Notes: generated from the sequence alone by a model not told the origin. A stretch of 64,000 nt of DNA from Oryza sativa Japonica Group (GCF_034140825.1 NC_089035.1:39060001-39124000); one strand, 5' to 3'. Shown: positions 10,628 through 22,440, counted from the stretch's first letter. A program made the numbers and translations.

Positions 10628-11699
10628 GGGGAGCGGCGGCGCCGGCGCCGGCGGCTGCGTGGGTGGGGCCCGAGGCTGGCTGCTTCAGCTAGCGCGCGGG
10701 GCGTGCGGCCATGGGAGCTCGGAAGCGATAAGGCGTGGAGGGGAAGGAGCAGCAGAGGAGGGAGGGAGGAAAGCGGAGGAGAGGAGAGGGGAGGGGGAGG
10801 AGACGAGGCACGTGGCGGCGTGTGGGGCAGTGGTGCGCACGGAGGCTGGCAGGTGGGCCCCATCGCCTGGTATCTTCTAGGGTAGCAGCAAAGCACCTGG
10901 CGCGATTCCTACTGTGTGGTTTCAAAATTCATCATCAAATTTCCTCCACGTAGTTTTGTACAATTTTAAATGATGCTAGTGGTGATATCCTAGTATGCCT
11001 CCAACAACATAAACTGACATACACAAACTGATATATGAGATTCTCGCAACAAGTGAATAGCCATAGAATTGTTAATTCTAGACATTTATAAGACGTTGCG
11101 TACAAACCTTCAAATTCACATTCCACTCGTAGATAAATTATAGACGTTTGATCTTGTATTATATGATCGTTTGGCTTGTAGAAATAGACAAAGAGGATAA
11201 AAAAAATATAGCAACATATTTTAGTACTGTGTCTTTTAAAATGACATTATGATCATGTTTAGGGAGCTTAAGATTGTGAGAATTTACTGGTTGGTACTTG
11301 GTAGCTAATATGCTGTGACCTATAAATATAAGGTGTCTCCGAAGAGGCAACGCATCATGAGGTGGAAACTCTTTTGTATAGGTCACAAAACATCAAATTT
11401 GTCGAGGTGGGATAAAACTTGTCGCTAAGGCCGTTCACAATGCAAGGAGCTGGCATTCAGCCTGAGCTCTCCACGTCCGCCAAAACTCAAGATTCCATGC
11501 CACGTTTCTTGATGGGTCCACCAAAATGAAGAACCTGTGACCAAAACCTGCCACCCGGTTTTCGACGATATCAAGGCCATTGCAGTGCGCAGGGCTTCGC
11601 CTCGCCTTTCCACCCGCCTTGATTTCGCACCGTGAGTCTTGTGTCCTTGGAAGGTCCTCATCCTACTTGGCAGTTCAGGACTAACAAAATGCAAGACGT

Positions 11700-11809
11700 A
11701 TTGCTATTGCCCTAATACGGTACTTTGCTACCTGCGCAGCGCTGCTAAAGAGTGCTATTGCTATTGCCCTAATACGGTACTTTGCTACCTGCGCAGCGCT
11801 GCTAAAGAG
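11700..11809. repeat. 57-bp tandem duplication
   Basis: Copy 1 (11700-11756) and copy 2 (11757-11809, 53 bp) contain identical cores such as CTACCTGCGCAGCGCTGC. They lie in a GC-rich block of unknown origin (11423-11940), whose ends (GTTCACAATGC and GCACTGTGAAC) could be worn inverted repeats of a non-autonomous element. Confidence 0.85.
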
Positions 11810-12292
11810 CGCGCGGCGCCGCCGCCGCGTTTCTTCCTCCGCCGTTCGCTGCTCCAAAAATCTCCAATGGACTTTCGACTCCACATCACATCGAGGACGG
11901 CGACAGCTCGATGACCGCCGGCGCGGGGCACTGTGAACTTAAGGGAGCCAAGTAATCCCCCACAGGGGAAAGGGTACATGCCATGACTGCTCTTGATCGA
12001 GATCAGCATTCAGCGGTGAGAAAAAGGATTATTGGATGCATTCATAGCTAGCATATTAGATGTTATTTTTATAAGAGTATGAAGAACTTGGGTTTTTTAA
12101 GCTTACAGCTTTAATTCAGTTTTTAGATTTTACAACTTTAGACTCTTAAAATATAGATGACAATATGAATTATTTGGTTTAAGTCGAAGATTCAGTGAAA
12201 CTGTAGCTACTAAAATCTCTGCCCTATATGCCTAATTATATCTTGGCATGGTTTCAAAATTCATTCAAATTTCCTCTTAAAAAAAGAGTAAC

Positions 12293-12490
12293 GGCCTCAT
12301 CTTTTCGCTTATGCTTATGCTTATCAGCCAAAATTTGAATTTTTAACCTTAAATTTGAAGCAAATATTGAGGTTTTTCATCGAAGTTTATTTCTCAGCCT
12401 TTACATTTAGGTCGCTAAGAACACATATATAAAAATTTTATTTATAAATTACTTCTCGTTTGTAAATATGCCGAGCCAAACAATGGGGAC
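12293..12490. mobile_element. Probable MITE-like interspersed repeat
   Basis: Sequence beginning GCCTCATCTTTTCGCTTATG and ending near ATGCCGAGCCAAACAATGG resembles a high-copy rice repeat that I know by appearance. Terminal repeats are not clearly paired here, so the family is not assigned. Confidence 0.4.
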
Positions 12491-13029
12491 GTAAATTAAA
12501 AAGGGGTACCTATGCATCTTTCGAAAGGTTTTTATAATCATATCACGCAGATTTTTAATCTTTAGATTAAAATCCAATAGACACAGTAAAAGGCAAAAGG
12601 TAACTAAGAAACGCAATAATGGACACTAAATTACCATATCTTCAAGAAAAAGACCAAATCCAATATAAATTTTCAAAATTTACATGTGAAGATTCAAAAA
12701 TTACTACTATTATAAAAATTGAAGATGTTTTTTCCGGTACTTTGGTAAATCATCCGTGTTTGAGTCGGTTTTAATTTCTTGTTTCGATTTTAATCTCTAT
12801 TCCTCAAAATCCGTAATTTTGTTTTGCTTTTCTCAGTTTGGTTCCTCTCTTCTCTTGTTTGGTGTGTTTAACTTGTCTTGAACTACACTCTCTTCTGAAG
12901 TGGATCTTTCTAATAATTGGCTATAGTTCTTTTTGAGCAAAGGCCGGATATTATATTCCATTATGTAAAAAAAATCTCGCGAAAGAAAAACAGCGAAAAG
13001 AGGTCCGATTCGTACCAACGAAAAAAATA

Positions 13030-13330
13030 GCAAAAAATGCTGGGTAAAAAAAAAAGCCGACCGTAAATAAAATAAATAAATCGCCGACTGCAAAAAAAAA
13101 AAAAGCCATCCGGAAAAACAGATTTGGTATATGTCCGTCTCTTTTATCCTTCTTTTTTTTCCCATTTTTCTTTTTTTCCATCTGCTTTTTTTCGTTCTTT
13201 TTTCCATCCATCTTTTTTTCGCCGTTCTTTCCGGTTATTTTGCCATCGCCTTTTTATTTTTATTCTTTTTTCCCGTCCCTATTTTTTATTCATATTTTTT
13301 TTGGCACGCGGAAGGGTGTGCGCACTTGCT
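13030..13330. repeat. A-rich / T-rich low-complexity tract
   Basis: Long A-rich runs up to about 13105 are followed by T-rich runs with CC spacers up to about 13330. Open frames across it encode only Phe/Lys-rich low-complexity peptide and are not genes. Confidence 0.8.
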
Positions 13331-14012
13331 TAGAATTCTTTTTTTTCATCTACTCGGTTTTCCATCGTTGGGCCGAACCCTAGCACCACCGCCACATCGA
13401 TCAACCTCCTCATGCTTTCCGTCCTCCAATTTATTATAAAAATCAATTCTCCACTACCCATCATCATTTTCCACATATTTTTTCTTTTCAGCTCCGCTTT
13501 AATTCACCATATTCATATTCAATCTCTATTTAGAAGTCACCGTTTATATCCCACAGTTTTGTGGATTCGCTCCAATTTTGATAAAAATGAAAAGAGGAGA
13601 TCGAGTGATCCAAAAGCCCTCAACCAATTTTAGGAGATCAAGAAAGATTTGACCGGATTTGATAGGAGGATCGGTCCTAGCATCATACTACACGGACTGT
13701 ATTCCGGAGGTTGAAGATGGCATTCAACTATGCGAGCTAGGCCTACATTCTACTTGTAGAGTAGGTTCAAGAGAAGCAGGCTAAGCACAGGGAGGCGGTG
13801 GGCTAGACCGAGACTGAAAAGGAAGGAGCAAAATGTGTTTTTGACCGAAAATAAAGAGTATAATGTTTTTCTAGTCGAATTAAAAATTCAAAAGCTTCGA
13901 GTTCGAGGCCTCTACGTGGGCCTGCGGCCCAACCAGGCCCGTCGTCCATCCCCTCTCCATCAGTCATTCCAAGGTCAACCCAAACCCTACCTGGTCCGCG
14001 AGTGCGGTGGCG

Positions 14013-16446
14013 ATGGCGACATTCTCCGATGCGCCGCCCGGGGACGCGGCGGCCGGCGAGAAGATCTTCAGGACCAAGTGCGCGTACTGCCATGCCGTCG
14101 ACAAGGCCGCCGGCCACAAGCATGGTGAGCCACCGAACCACCTAATGCATATAGCTCAGTGTTCGTCCGGTTGGAGGATTGTTAGATTGTGGAGGTTTCT
14201 GCATCGTTTTACTGCTCTGATGCGTGATGGCAGGGTTTCCAGGTTGCCATCAGATAGTTGGTTTGTGTAATATATGCTACTTAGATCTTACAGCTAGCAC
14301 GTGTCTGTCGCTGATGTTTGATTTTTGAAATCACCATGAATCATACGAGGGACATGCGTTGACCATCTTGCTGGATTTGCTGGTTAGCTGGTAATATGCA
14401 TTTAAGCTCTCTGAGCTCTTCTCTCTCGATGTAGTATACTCAGGGCCAGGTGTACATATGCTAGTTTTAATGGTAATTCTAATGATCCTATACATCTTTG
14501 GCGGTTATATAGTCTTCGTTTATCGGCTAGTCTGTGAAATGTCAATTATTAGGCCCTGTTTGATTCAGCTTAGGATTATTATAATCTGGATTATTATGAG
14601 TAAGCCAAAACAAACAAGTACTTCCTCCGTTTCACAATGTAAGTCATTCTAGCATTTCTCATATTCATATTGATGTTAATGAATCTAGATAGATATATAT
14701 GTCTAGATTCATTAACATCAATATGTATCTATCTAGATTCATTAACATCAATATGAATGTGGGAAATGCTAGAATAACTTACATTGTGAAACGGAGGGAG
14801 TAGATTATTATGATAGATTATTATAATCTATAAGCCAGATTAGTATAATCTAATAATCTCCTATGGAGGAGCTTTTTCTAGATTATTGAGTGGCTAAAGA
14901 CCCACTATCCTTAGATGCCTCCAATAATCCAGAGAAACAAACAACTCGCAACTTATTCTATATCAGCTTATTATAATCCAGCTTAGAGTAATCTGATTGA
15001 ATAATCTGGATTACAATAATCTTAAGCTAAAACAAACAGGGCCTTAACCATTTCCATCTGGTACTGTTCTGTGCAGTAGCTGTGTATTTCATCCAATGAC
15101 ACTTTTCAGAGTTCAATTCATTTGATCTGTTCATTTCATCTGTGTAGTATTCTCCCTCTTTTTCTTCTTTACCAACCAGATGCTGATATGTAATTACTAA
15201 TGTCAATGCTGTCCTTTGCAGGGCCAAACTTGAACGGTTTGTTTGGGAGGCAATCTGGTACAGCTCCTGGTTTCTCTTACCCATCTGGCGACAAGATAGT
15301 GCCTGTGATTTGGGAAGAGAACACTTTGTATGACTACCTGCTTACTCCTAAGAAGGTGCGACCAATGTTAACTTTCCATCACTTCTGTTTTCTAATCAGT
15401 AGTGTAACTTCAAATGTGTGCGTCGGCGATGTGCATTTTGTGACCAGATATTTCATTTGCAATGTTGTCCCGTGCCAATGTTGCCAGTCGAAGTGATCAT
15501 TGTTAAGTCCGGGGACTGGAGGACTTTGCAAGCTTTGTTGTCACTTGAACTGATAGTGTTTTGTGAACTTTGTTAGTGTTGCTGATTATTCTACAGCATG
15601 CCCTCGCGCTGCCACGCTGTGGACCTAAATTAAAGATAGTCGCCTCCCTGGAACTCATAAGTGGTAGCTTCTGATGTTTATATTGATTGCCCGTGTTTTT
15701 TCTTGTGTACATGTTTCCTATTTGTGATCACATTCTAAATCAGTTGCTTTTGGATCCATCATTTTGTGACAATGAAAATCTACGAATATCCTCATAATTA
15801 TACTTATAGGTTTTAAATTTGAGGATAATTAATTATTTATTGCATCTTATATTTTAAATTTGGGATCCTTTGCAATGCGCGGATCATCATGCTAGTATAG
15901 ATTAACTACAATTAGCTCATTGTGCTATTTTGTTTCTATTACGTGTCTTTGCAGATACTCTTGGTTCTGTGATCCCAGGCATAACTCATAAAGTAGCAGG
16001 ATTCGCATGAAGGGTCATTGCATCACAAGAGCTGATGCGAGTCGATCTCAAAGAAAAACTAGAGTTAAACTTTTATTCATGGTTATCTCATATTCAGAAA
16101 AAGCGCTGTCTACTACTTCAGAGCACCTTGTCTAGTTGTCTTGCTAGCGGTGACTGTTATGTGCTATTGCTAAGTACCTCTAGTGCATCCAATGAAATGA
16201 TTTTGCCCACTACCACTACCACCACATACACACGCGGTATATCTTAAACGCTTGCACATCAGATGCTGAATATTTCAGACATATTTGTCAGCTATTACAG
16301 GGCAATTCATTTATTCAATATGATCTCAGGACATTACTCTTTGTTTGCATATGCAGTACACTCCTGCCAAGATGGGGTTCAATGGACTGAAGCAGCCACA
16401 GGACCGTGCTGATCTCATCGCATACCTGAAGAACGCCACAGCATGA
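14013..16446 (+). CDS. Cytochrome c (mitochondrial), divergent paralogue
   Basis: Three exons (14013-14124, 15222-15355, 16357-16446) give a 111-aa protein that starts [19 protein letters not shown]. It shows the c-type heme signature CAYCH (Cys23, Cys26, His27), the [13 protein letters not shown] segment, [11 protein letters not shown] and an axial Met88. The normal role is electron transfer from complex III to complex IV in the intermembrane space. Exon junctions match the expected family layout. The protein departs from canonical plant cytochrome c in the most conserved loop: it reads [10 protein letters not shown] where the canonical sequence is KKYIPGTKMVF. The position equivalent to Thr78 is thus missing, Gly77 is Ala and Asn70 is Thr; the position of Asn52 is Asp. 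All catalytic ligands remain, so it may function with altered properties. Intron 1 hosts two nested MITEs. Confidence 0.93.
14552..15043. mobile_element. Tourist-like MITE interrupted by a Stowaway
   Basis: The ends GGCCCTGTTTGATTCAGCTTA and TAAGCTAAAACAAACAGGGCC (on plus) are inverted repeats flanked by TTA at 14549-14551 and 15044-15046. The interior is rich in AATCTGGATTATTATA motifs. The 180-bp Stowaway at 14621-14800 sits inside it, so this element inserted first. Confidence 0.9.
14621..14800. mobile_element. Stowaway MITE nested in the Tourist-like element
   Basis: Termini CTTCCTCCGTTTCACAATG and CATTGTGAAACGGAGGGAG are near-perfect inverted repeats flanked by TA. The interior consists of repeated TCTAGATTCATTAACATCAA units that fold into a long hairpin. 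Confidence 0.93.
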
Positions 16447-18708
16447 GAGTCCCTGCTGCCATCTTCCTAAGATGAAGAGAAGCTTATTGCTCGTAGCCTC
16501 ATACTGACTCTTTGTAACTTGTAAGGTGAACTTTGCAACAAAACTGTGTTGTAAATTTGTAATAATAAGCAGTGGCCTCGTGGAAGAGACGATGTGCAGC
16601 TCATCCACTTGGGCAGCTGCGAGCTATTCTTTGGCTGTGTTCTTTGACGTGGGTTGGGAACTAATCCCATGCATAAACAGAGCGACAGATAAATATATTT
16701 TTTAAATAAGATAAATGATCAAACAGTATAAGCAAAATATCAAAATCTGAGTAGCAGTTTGGAAAACATGTGTGCGGAATCGTGGAAGTGGAGTTTAGGA
16801 GCCACCACAGACGAAATCAACCTTCCTCTTGGACGTCACGTGCGCTACAGCATTGGGAATGAGAAGTTGTACAGCGCGTCCCGCATAGCGTGCGGGGGAC
16901 GTTGCTCGGGTACGAAAAGAACAGTGGCGATGCCGCTGTCACGACCCCGGCAGGCAAATCACTCGAGAATGTCGACCATTTGGGCCGAGATTAACAAGCA
17001 AAATGGTCTCCACTTGTCCATGTTTCCGATGCAAGATTACATGTGTGCGTCCAACTAGGAAGATTCTTCCAAAGCTAAAACAATTTGTGCGAGACCAACT
17101 AGTAAGTTTTTTTTTCTAAGAAACACAGCATAAACGCAGCCATACAGGCATCCAGAACACGCACACTTACCCCTATGAATGTACACTCTACTCATACGAA
17201 CACCTCCAGAAGATTGCATGCCTTGTTCTAGTATTTCTTCCATTGCGTCGTTAGGTCCACACTTGCTCAAACGCATAGTAATTTTTTTTCAAAAAGAAAG
17301 AAAAAATAAATTTGAAATAAATGGCACGGTCGCAGCAGATGTCTGAAGAATTTCGTTAGGAATTTGGGATCAGAGAAAGGACATTAGAAGGCCCTAATTT
17401 GTTTTGAGTGCTAGCTGCTGCTTATGACGTTCACTTCGCTTTGCTCCTGTTTGTGAAGAGTGTGATTCCAAGAGACCCATCCTGTAAGAGAATAAAAAGT
17501 GACACAAGACGGCAGGCCCACTAAAATTATGACAGATCCCTTCAAGCCACACAGATCACATGCATTGCAGTACTGGCAGCACCAGGCAAGTAACACAAGT
17601 GGTCGAGTACCCATATTACCCCAACCTAAGGAATCCTATGTTCTACTACTACTACAAGCACAAAAAACATGACAGGAAAAACAACTGCAGAGGGGAAAAA
17701 TTGCCGGAGAAGGGAGGGTAGAGGAGAGCTTGTAGAAACAGGACAAATGACAATCACAAAAACAGGAGACAATTTTGTCCCAGTTGACTATGCCCAGCAA
17801 CAGGGGCTTTGGATACCAGGCAGTGTGCATCTGGATCATGCTAAGCACTCTATGCAGGGGGAGGAAATTGTAAACAAGCTCACCTGCCCACTGATCGATC
17901 CATTTTGAAGGAGACATCCCCAGATGGACAGATCTATGCCAATGTCAAAGCATGTAGGGCAGGTGAGCCATGGAACTTTGCAGAGTACGAGAGCAGCCAA
18001 TGAGATAAACATAGTAAAGATTCATCTTTTAGCCATATATGAAGCCTCAGGCCCCTCCTCCAGCTCTCTACTTCAGTATATTTCATGGGACATATATTCT
18101 AAGTGGGCAAAAATTGATTTGAATTGAGTTCCTATATTGACTTAGTTTGGTCAAACATTTGCCTAATCTTCATTGCTCACCTGTTAGTTGGATAGGGATG
18201 GAGGGCAGACTGGCAAGATGGTGGTCCTTGCTTAGCATATGCTACCACTGTATTTCCCCCAAAGCTATTTATAACTGACAGCTTCTTCTTGGCAGACCTT
18301 TAATTCAACACAAAGAAGCAAATATAATATATACTTGCATAGCTGTCATGGAGAGAAGCAGCTAAGGAATAGAGGACAAGGCTGAGGCCCATTCCAGCCT
18401 ATGCCATGGTGGAATTTATTAGCTAAGATATTATTGTGGAGCAGCAAAACCAACCAAAAGTGAATTCCAACTCAGCCTTTCCAGCCAATGCCAGATGCAC
18501 AGCTCCTCAGCCTTTGCAACATCCAGCTACATGCCACTTTGATAAATGAGATTTGAGTACTAAACTAATGATGAGTCAAGCTACTTGGAAACTTTACAAA
18601 AACCTTTGATTGCCACAAAACTGTTATCATTAAGGTAGTAAGAGGAAGAAAGAGGAAGAAGAAAAGGGAGAACATAGTAGAAGGGCAAAAGGAACAGGTG
18701 AATACTTC
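16447..18708. other. Intergenic region between convergent genes
   Basis: The 3' UTR of cytochrome c probably ends near 16700, and the 3' UTR of the CAND1-like gene starts at 18708 and runs leftwards. Apart from a retroposon-like fragment at 17108-17280 I see no gene; the short frames at 17669-18127 lack domains. Confidence 0.55.
17108..17280 (-). mobile_element. Retroposon 3'-end fragment (SINE- or LINE-like)
   Basis: On the minus strand it contains TTCATAGGGGTAAGTGTGCG and ends CTGTGTTTCTTAG before an A-rich tail. This style of 3' end is common in grass retroposons. Family and 5' boundary are uncertain. Confidence 0.4.
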
Positions 18709-19923
18709 TTAGTATCTAGGTACTTCCTTGAGAGGGAGCATGGGCATTGCAGCACTTGGGGATGAACCTGAAGGTGAGGGTGATCCAATATGAGCACCAC
18801 TACGAGAGGAGAATCCAATTTCATCAACACCATCCTGCTGAAGTTGGTCTTCCCTGATCATAGTGCGGAAAGATATGGAACCACGCTTCGTTGAAGTATC
18901 TGAGTTCCGTTCAATTTCTCGAAAGCTCTGGTTGGCTACAAGCGATGCACCTTCATAGTAGTAATCATCATAAGGAACCATCTCTGTTATTTCCCTCTGA
19001 CCTATCTCTCGGAGAGCCAATGAATCTGCTACAGGATAGTACACCAGCAAGAGAACACCAACGGTTGTGCAGGATATCATCATCAAGAATGACAAGAAGA
19101 TGATCACTTCAAATGCTACATCTCCTGGTTGGGGCAGGACAGAAAACCCAAGTAGAAGCACCCTGATAGGAAGGAAGAAAAGCACCGATAACATCAGCAA
19201 GGAAACCCTCCTTCGCAGTGCCTTGTTGATGACCAAGGACAAAACCCGAGATCCAACATAGGAGACATAGCTCATCAGGATGGCGTCTATAAGTCCCAGG
19301 AAAATGGTGCCAAACAATGGATAGGTGCAAATATTTGTGTCCCCAACTGGCATGGATGTCCGGATGAAGTATTTAGCAATCTTTTTCCTTCCATGTGTAT
19401 TGTTCTCATCCTTAACAAATGTTGGCCCAACAAACACGAGAAGAGCCTGCACGAAGAACACCGGAACGCAGAAAACCAACATGTAGCCTATGGTCTTCCA
19501 ATTCCATCTTTGGTTCAAAGTGCCCAACTCCCTCTTCTGTAACGAGCCGTGAAGAAGGAAAGCAAACGCAAAGAAGATGCTTGGCTCCGCAAACCCTAGA
19601 TTGGAAAGGATGTACGCGTCGCATACACCCTTCTGCAATAATATGCTGGAGAACAACTTTCTCTTCAAGAAGCTCAATCTGACAATCTCCCCTACTCCCC
19701 ACCAAATGGTGATCAGAATCAAAACAATGCGAGTCACCCAAGGGCCGTTAAAGTATCCGAGCGGAATGAAGGCCCCTCTCCGAATCCGAAACCGGAAATA
19801 GATTGACTGGAAAATGCAGAAGAGGCCCAGAACAGCGAAGATTGCAAACAGTGTAATTGTTGCCACACCGAATGCATCGGCAGCTTCTCTGGTCAGGGGC
19901 ATCACCCGAAGAACAGCTGCCAC
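18709..19923 (-). CDS. Seven-transmembrane protein, CAND1-like (candidate GPCR-type / TOM1-like)
   Basis: One coding exon encodes 404 aa with seven clear hydrophobic segments, at about residues 15-38, 62-80, 105-125, 143-163, 203-225, 240-262 and 270-295. A hydrophilic Ser-rich cytosolic-type tail follows. The sequence around MPLTREAADAFG and LGYFNGPWVTRI matches what I recall of Arabidopsis At1g57680 (CAND1), an uncharacterised candidate G-protein-coupled receptor with a TOM1-like fold. The annotation is therefore by family resemblance and the signalling function is unproven. The initiator could be Met1 (MAAVLRV) or Met8 at 19902 (MPLT), the position where the Arabidopsis protein starts. A 5' UTR exon probably lies at about 20520-20850, with a splice donor GAG/GTGATT on the minus strand near 20515. 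Confidence 0.85.
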   Translation of the reverse strand: MAAVLRVMPLTREAADAFGVATITLFAIFAVLGLFCIFQSIYFRFRIRRGAFIPLGYFNGPWVTRIVLILITIWWGVGEIVRLSFLKRKLFSSILLQKGVCDAYILSNLGFAEPSIFFAFAFLLHGSLQKRELGTLNQRWNWKTIGYMLVFCVPVFFVQALLVFVGPTFVKDENNTHGRKKIAKYFIRTSMPVGDTNICTYPLFGTIFLGLIDAILMSYVSYVGSRVLSLVINKALRRRVSLLMLSVLFFLPIRVLLLGFSVLPQPGDVAFEVIIFLSFLMMISCTTVGVLLLVYYPVADSLALREIGQREITEMVPYDDYYYEGASLVANQSFREIERNSDTSTKRGSISFRTMIREDQLQQDGVDEIGFSSRSGAHIGSPSPSGSSPSAAMPMLPLKEVPRY

Positions 19924-20514
19924 GCATGCTCTCTACTCGCATCGATAGCACAATGGCCCACAAAAACCATAGACTCAGCTGCCTTCCAGGTTTCAACTGT
20001 GACCAGCTTCTACAGCACTGCAATCATCAAGCAATCGCATAAGGGTGGTTGCAAAGCAAATCCAATTCAAATTTGCTTAAGGAGGCAACAAATTACTAAA
20101 CTAAATATTTACTCCTTACTAGTACCCCATAAGCTCACGCCCGAACCCTGCAAAGCTAGAATGATTCGACTACACACTAAACCTTATCCCCGCAAAAAAG
20201 ATGCTCACAGTCCATCACTTCTATATATTCGCAGTTCGCATAAAACCGGTTTAATCTGCTAAATTAGCAAGCACACCACCTAAGTATGACTAAGCTGGTA
20301 GCGCATTACTTGCTTCAGCTAACCATTCCAGCACCAAATAAGAAGCAATTCAAGCCATAACCAACCAACTCAGATAACCCACAAGCACAACATCTACTCA
20401 TTTCCCCCACAACCAACTGTTCAAACCAGCACATTAAGCACCCACCGAGGTAAGAGAAGATCACTCCCCATCCAAAAAAAAACTAGTAAGAAAGCGAAAG
20501 CTCCGAGCAAATCA

Positions 20515-20860
20515 CCTCGGCGGAAGGACGGAGGAGGATAGCGGGGAGCGCCCTGGTGGGAGCTCCCCCCCAGGCGCGGCGGCGGCGCCGGCGACGGGAT
20601 CCGGCGATTCGGGGGGTCGAACGGGGCGGCGCGGCGAGCCGCGCGTGGGATCCGGCCGCGGCGGCGGCGGCGGCGGCGGCGGCGCTGCTGGGGTGGGAGG
20701 GCGAGGCCCTGGCGGCGGCGGAGGCGGAGGAGGAGGCGAAGCGAGGTGGGGAATGGGGGGAGAGAGGAGAGAGAGAGAGATGGGGAGAAGGGGAGGAGAG
20801 AGAGAGAGAGAGTAGAGACAGAGCGAAGAAGAGGGGGAGAGGGGTGGGAGACAGGCTGTC
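20515..20860 (-). promoter_or_regulatory. Probable 5' UTR exon with GCC and CT repeats
   Basis: On the minus strand this GC-rich block holds a (GCC)n tract near 20660-20692 and CT-rich stretches near 20760-20815, typical of rice 5' UTRs. A splice donor follows near 20515, consistent with a 5' UTR intron (about 19950-20515) of the CAND1-like gene. The open frames here are repeats, not protein genes. Confidence 0.55.
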
Positions 20861-21009
20861 TCCAGTTGTCTTGCGGCTCGGTGGGCGCCGAGCCTCCAGC
20901 CTTGGCCGGCCCCACCCCGAGCCGACGTGGAACAAGCCCGGGGTGTGTAATCGCTGGGTGTACACGCCCCCATATCGATTCCATTCCACCACAGCTGCTG
21001 ATGGTGGCT

Positions 21010-21356
21010 CTTCTTCTCTTCGCCGGCGACCGGCAGACCGATATCGGAGATGATGAAGTGCGACGGTCGTGATTTCTATTGTAGCTGTTGATAGGAGGCA
21101 AATGGGTTCTTCTCCTATGGCGCAACATAGTTGTGTTTCTTTTTTCTTTTCTTCGCCGGCGACTTATATCGGAGATGATGAAGTGCACCGATCATGCTTT
21201 TTTGGTTGTAGCGGTTGATATGAAACAAAAGGGCTCTTCTCCTCCGGCGCGGCGTAGTTGTGTTTTTTTTATTTTCTTCGCCGGCGATCGATGTTGGAGA
21301 TGCTGAAGTGTACCGGTCGTGCTTTTATAGTTGTAGCTGTTGATAGGAAAAGAAAG
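21010..21356. repeat. Three-copy degenerate tandem repeat, 125-133 bp
   Basis: The core CTTCGCCGGCGA starts near 21018, 21151 and 21276. Each copy continues with 'atatcggagatgatgaagtg', then 'tcgtg', 'gttgtagc.gttgata' and 'gggctcttctcc'. The third copy is incomplete. No family is recognised. It lies just upstream of the CAND1-like transcription unit. Confidence 0.85.
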
Positions 21357-22440
21357 GGGATCATTGACATGGTGACGTGTGTAGCATTATATATCACGGA
21401 GCAATCATGCCATGATTTAATTGTGGGTTGTGGACTGTGTGAAAGAAAATTAGAGGGAAAGGAAAGGAAGGGATGGATAATCTTTATGGCAATCTTGTGT
21501 TTGATACTTATGGTGAGATTGAAAATGTACAATAAGAGACCAAAGAGGCGATGGAGAAGAAGGGCATGTTCTCCTGAGCTCCTTGGTTATTGATTCAGAC
21601 TCGTTTGATCCTATTTAAATAACAGGGATGTGCTAGCGTCTTTGGATACTGATTTCAACGGCTCAATAGTTATATCTATGTCATATGTATTTATCATGTG
21701 TGTTTCACGTATCCAATACCAAAGTATCACTCTTTATTCATTAAATAATATTAATAAAAATGACTTAGATATTATTCTATTCATGTAGATGCTAATAAAA
21801 TATATATATTTAAAAAGTTAGCTAATCTTGTATATCTAAACGTTCATCCCTACTTTATATTAATTCTTTCTTCTCTCGTGAAGATATATCGTCCTTTTTT
21901 TTTAGCTTTTGGATGATTCATCAAGGATATAAATTATCTCTTGATCTCTTCTGCCCAAAAACCATACTATATAATCCAATTATTTATAATCTTTTGATAA
22001 TTGATCTAAGTATGAAACATATAAGCACATGAGAGAAATTTAAGTAGTAAGAAAGAAAATTTCACACCATATATCTACCAACTTATCACATTATTCTTTC
22101 GTTGTAATGCGCGAAAAGCTAAAAACCCATCTAGCACTAGTAAGTTGACATGGCACATGGTTTTGAAAGAAAATGTTTGTGTTATTAAAATTGTCTAAGA
22201 TTTTTCTTCTAAATGTATGGGCATAGTTATCATCTGAGGTTAAAAACACCTAATCAGTCTCGTTTATTGTGTCAAGGCCTAACAATATTACCTCAGATAT
22301 GGATTTCCTGTTGGTGGAGGTTTACATCTCTAAATGCATACATAAAACATTGAAAACAATATAGTGTGCGCCTAGCAAAAATCTCTTCCACAAGAAAAAA
22401 CTATTGTAAACATACCGACAGCTCTCCCGCTGGCCCACCA
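21357..22440. other. AT-rich intergenic DNA
   Basis: No supported gene. A fragment near 21640-21720 and other AT-rich pieces have MITE-like composition, but no paired termini were found. Confidence 0.5.

Larger units (their letters stand above)
10628..14012. other. Intergenic region between the TVP38-like gene and cytochrome c
   Basis: 10628-10900 is a GC/GA-rich promoter and 5' UTR zone for the minus-strand gene. 10901-11420 is AT-rich without features. 11423-11940 is a GC-richer block with a 57-bp duplication. 12293-12490 looks like a MITE. 13030-13330 is extreme A- and T-rich low-complexity DNA. 13700-14012 is the probable promoter and 5' UTR of the cytochrome c gene. Open frames in these stretches are low-complexity or lack any domain. 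Confidence 0.6.

Noticed and set aside
11425-12009. Small gene suggested by overlapping frames in a GC-rich block
   Set aside because: The frames are driven by a 57-bp duplication, differ between strands and contain no domain.
13124-13439. Phe-rich open frames of about 70-100 aa
   Set aside because: Encoded by T-rich low-complexity DNA; no coding bias.
20421-21188. 255-aa Pro/Arg/Ser-rich frame and its overlapping shadows
   Set aside because: It spans a 5' UTR-like GCC/CT-repeat region and the tandem repeat; low complexity without family resemblance.
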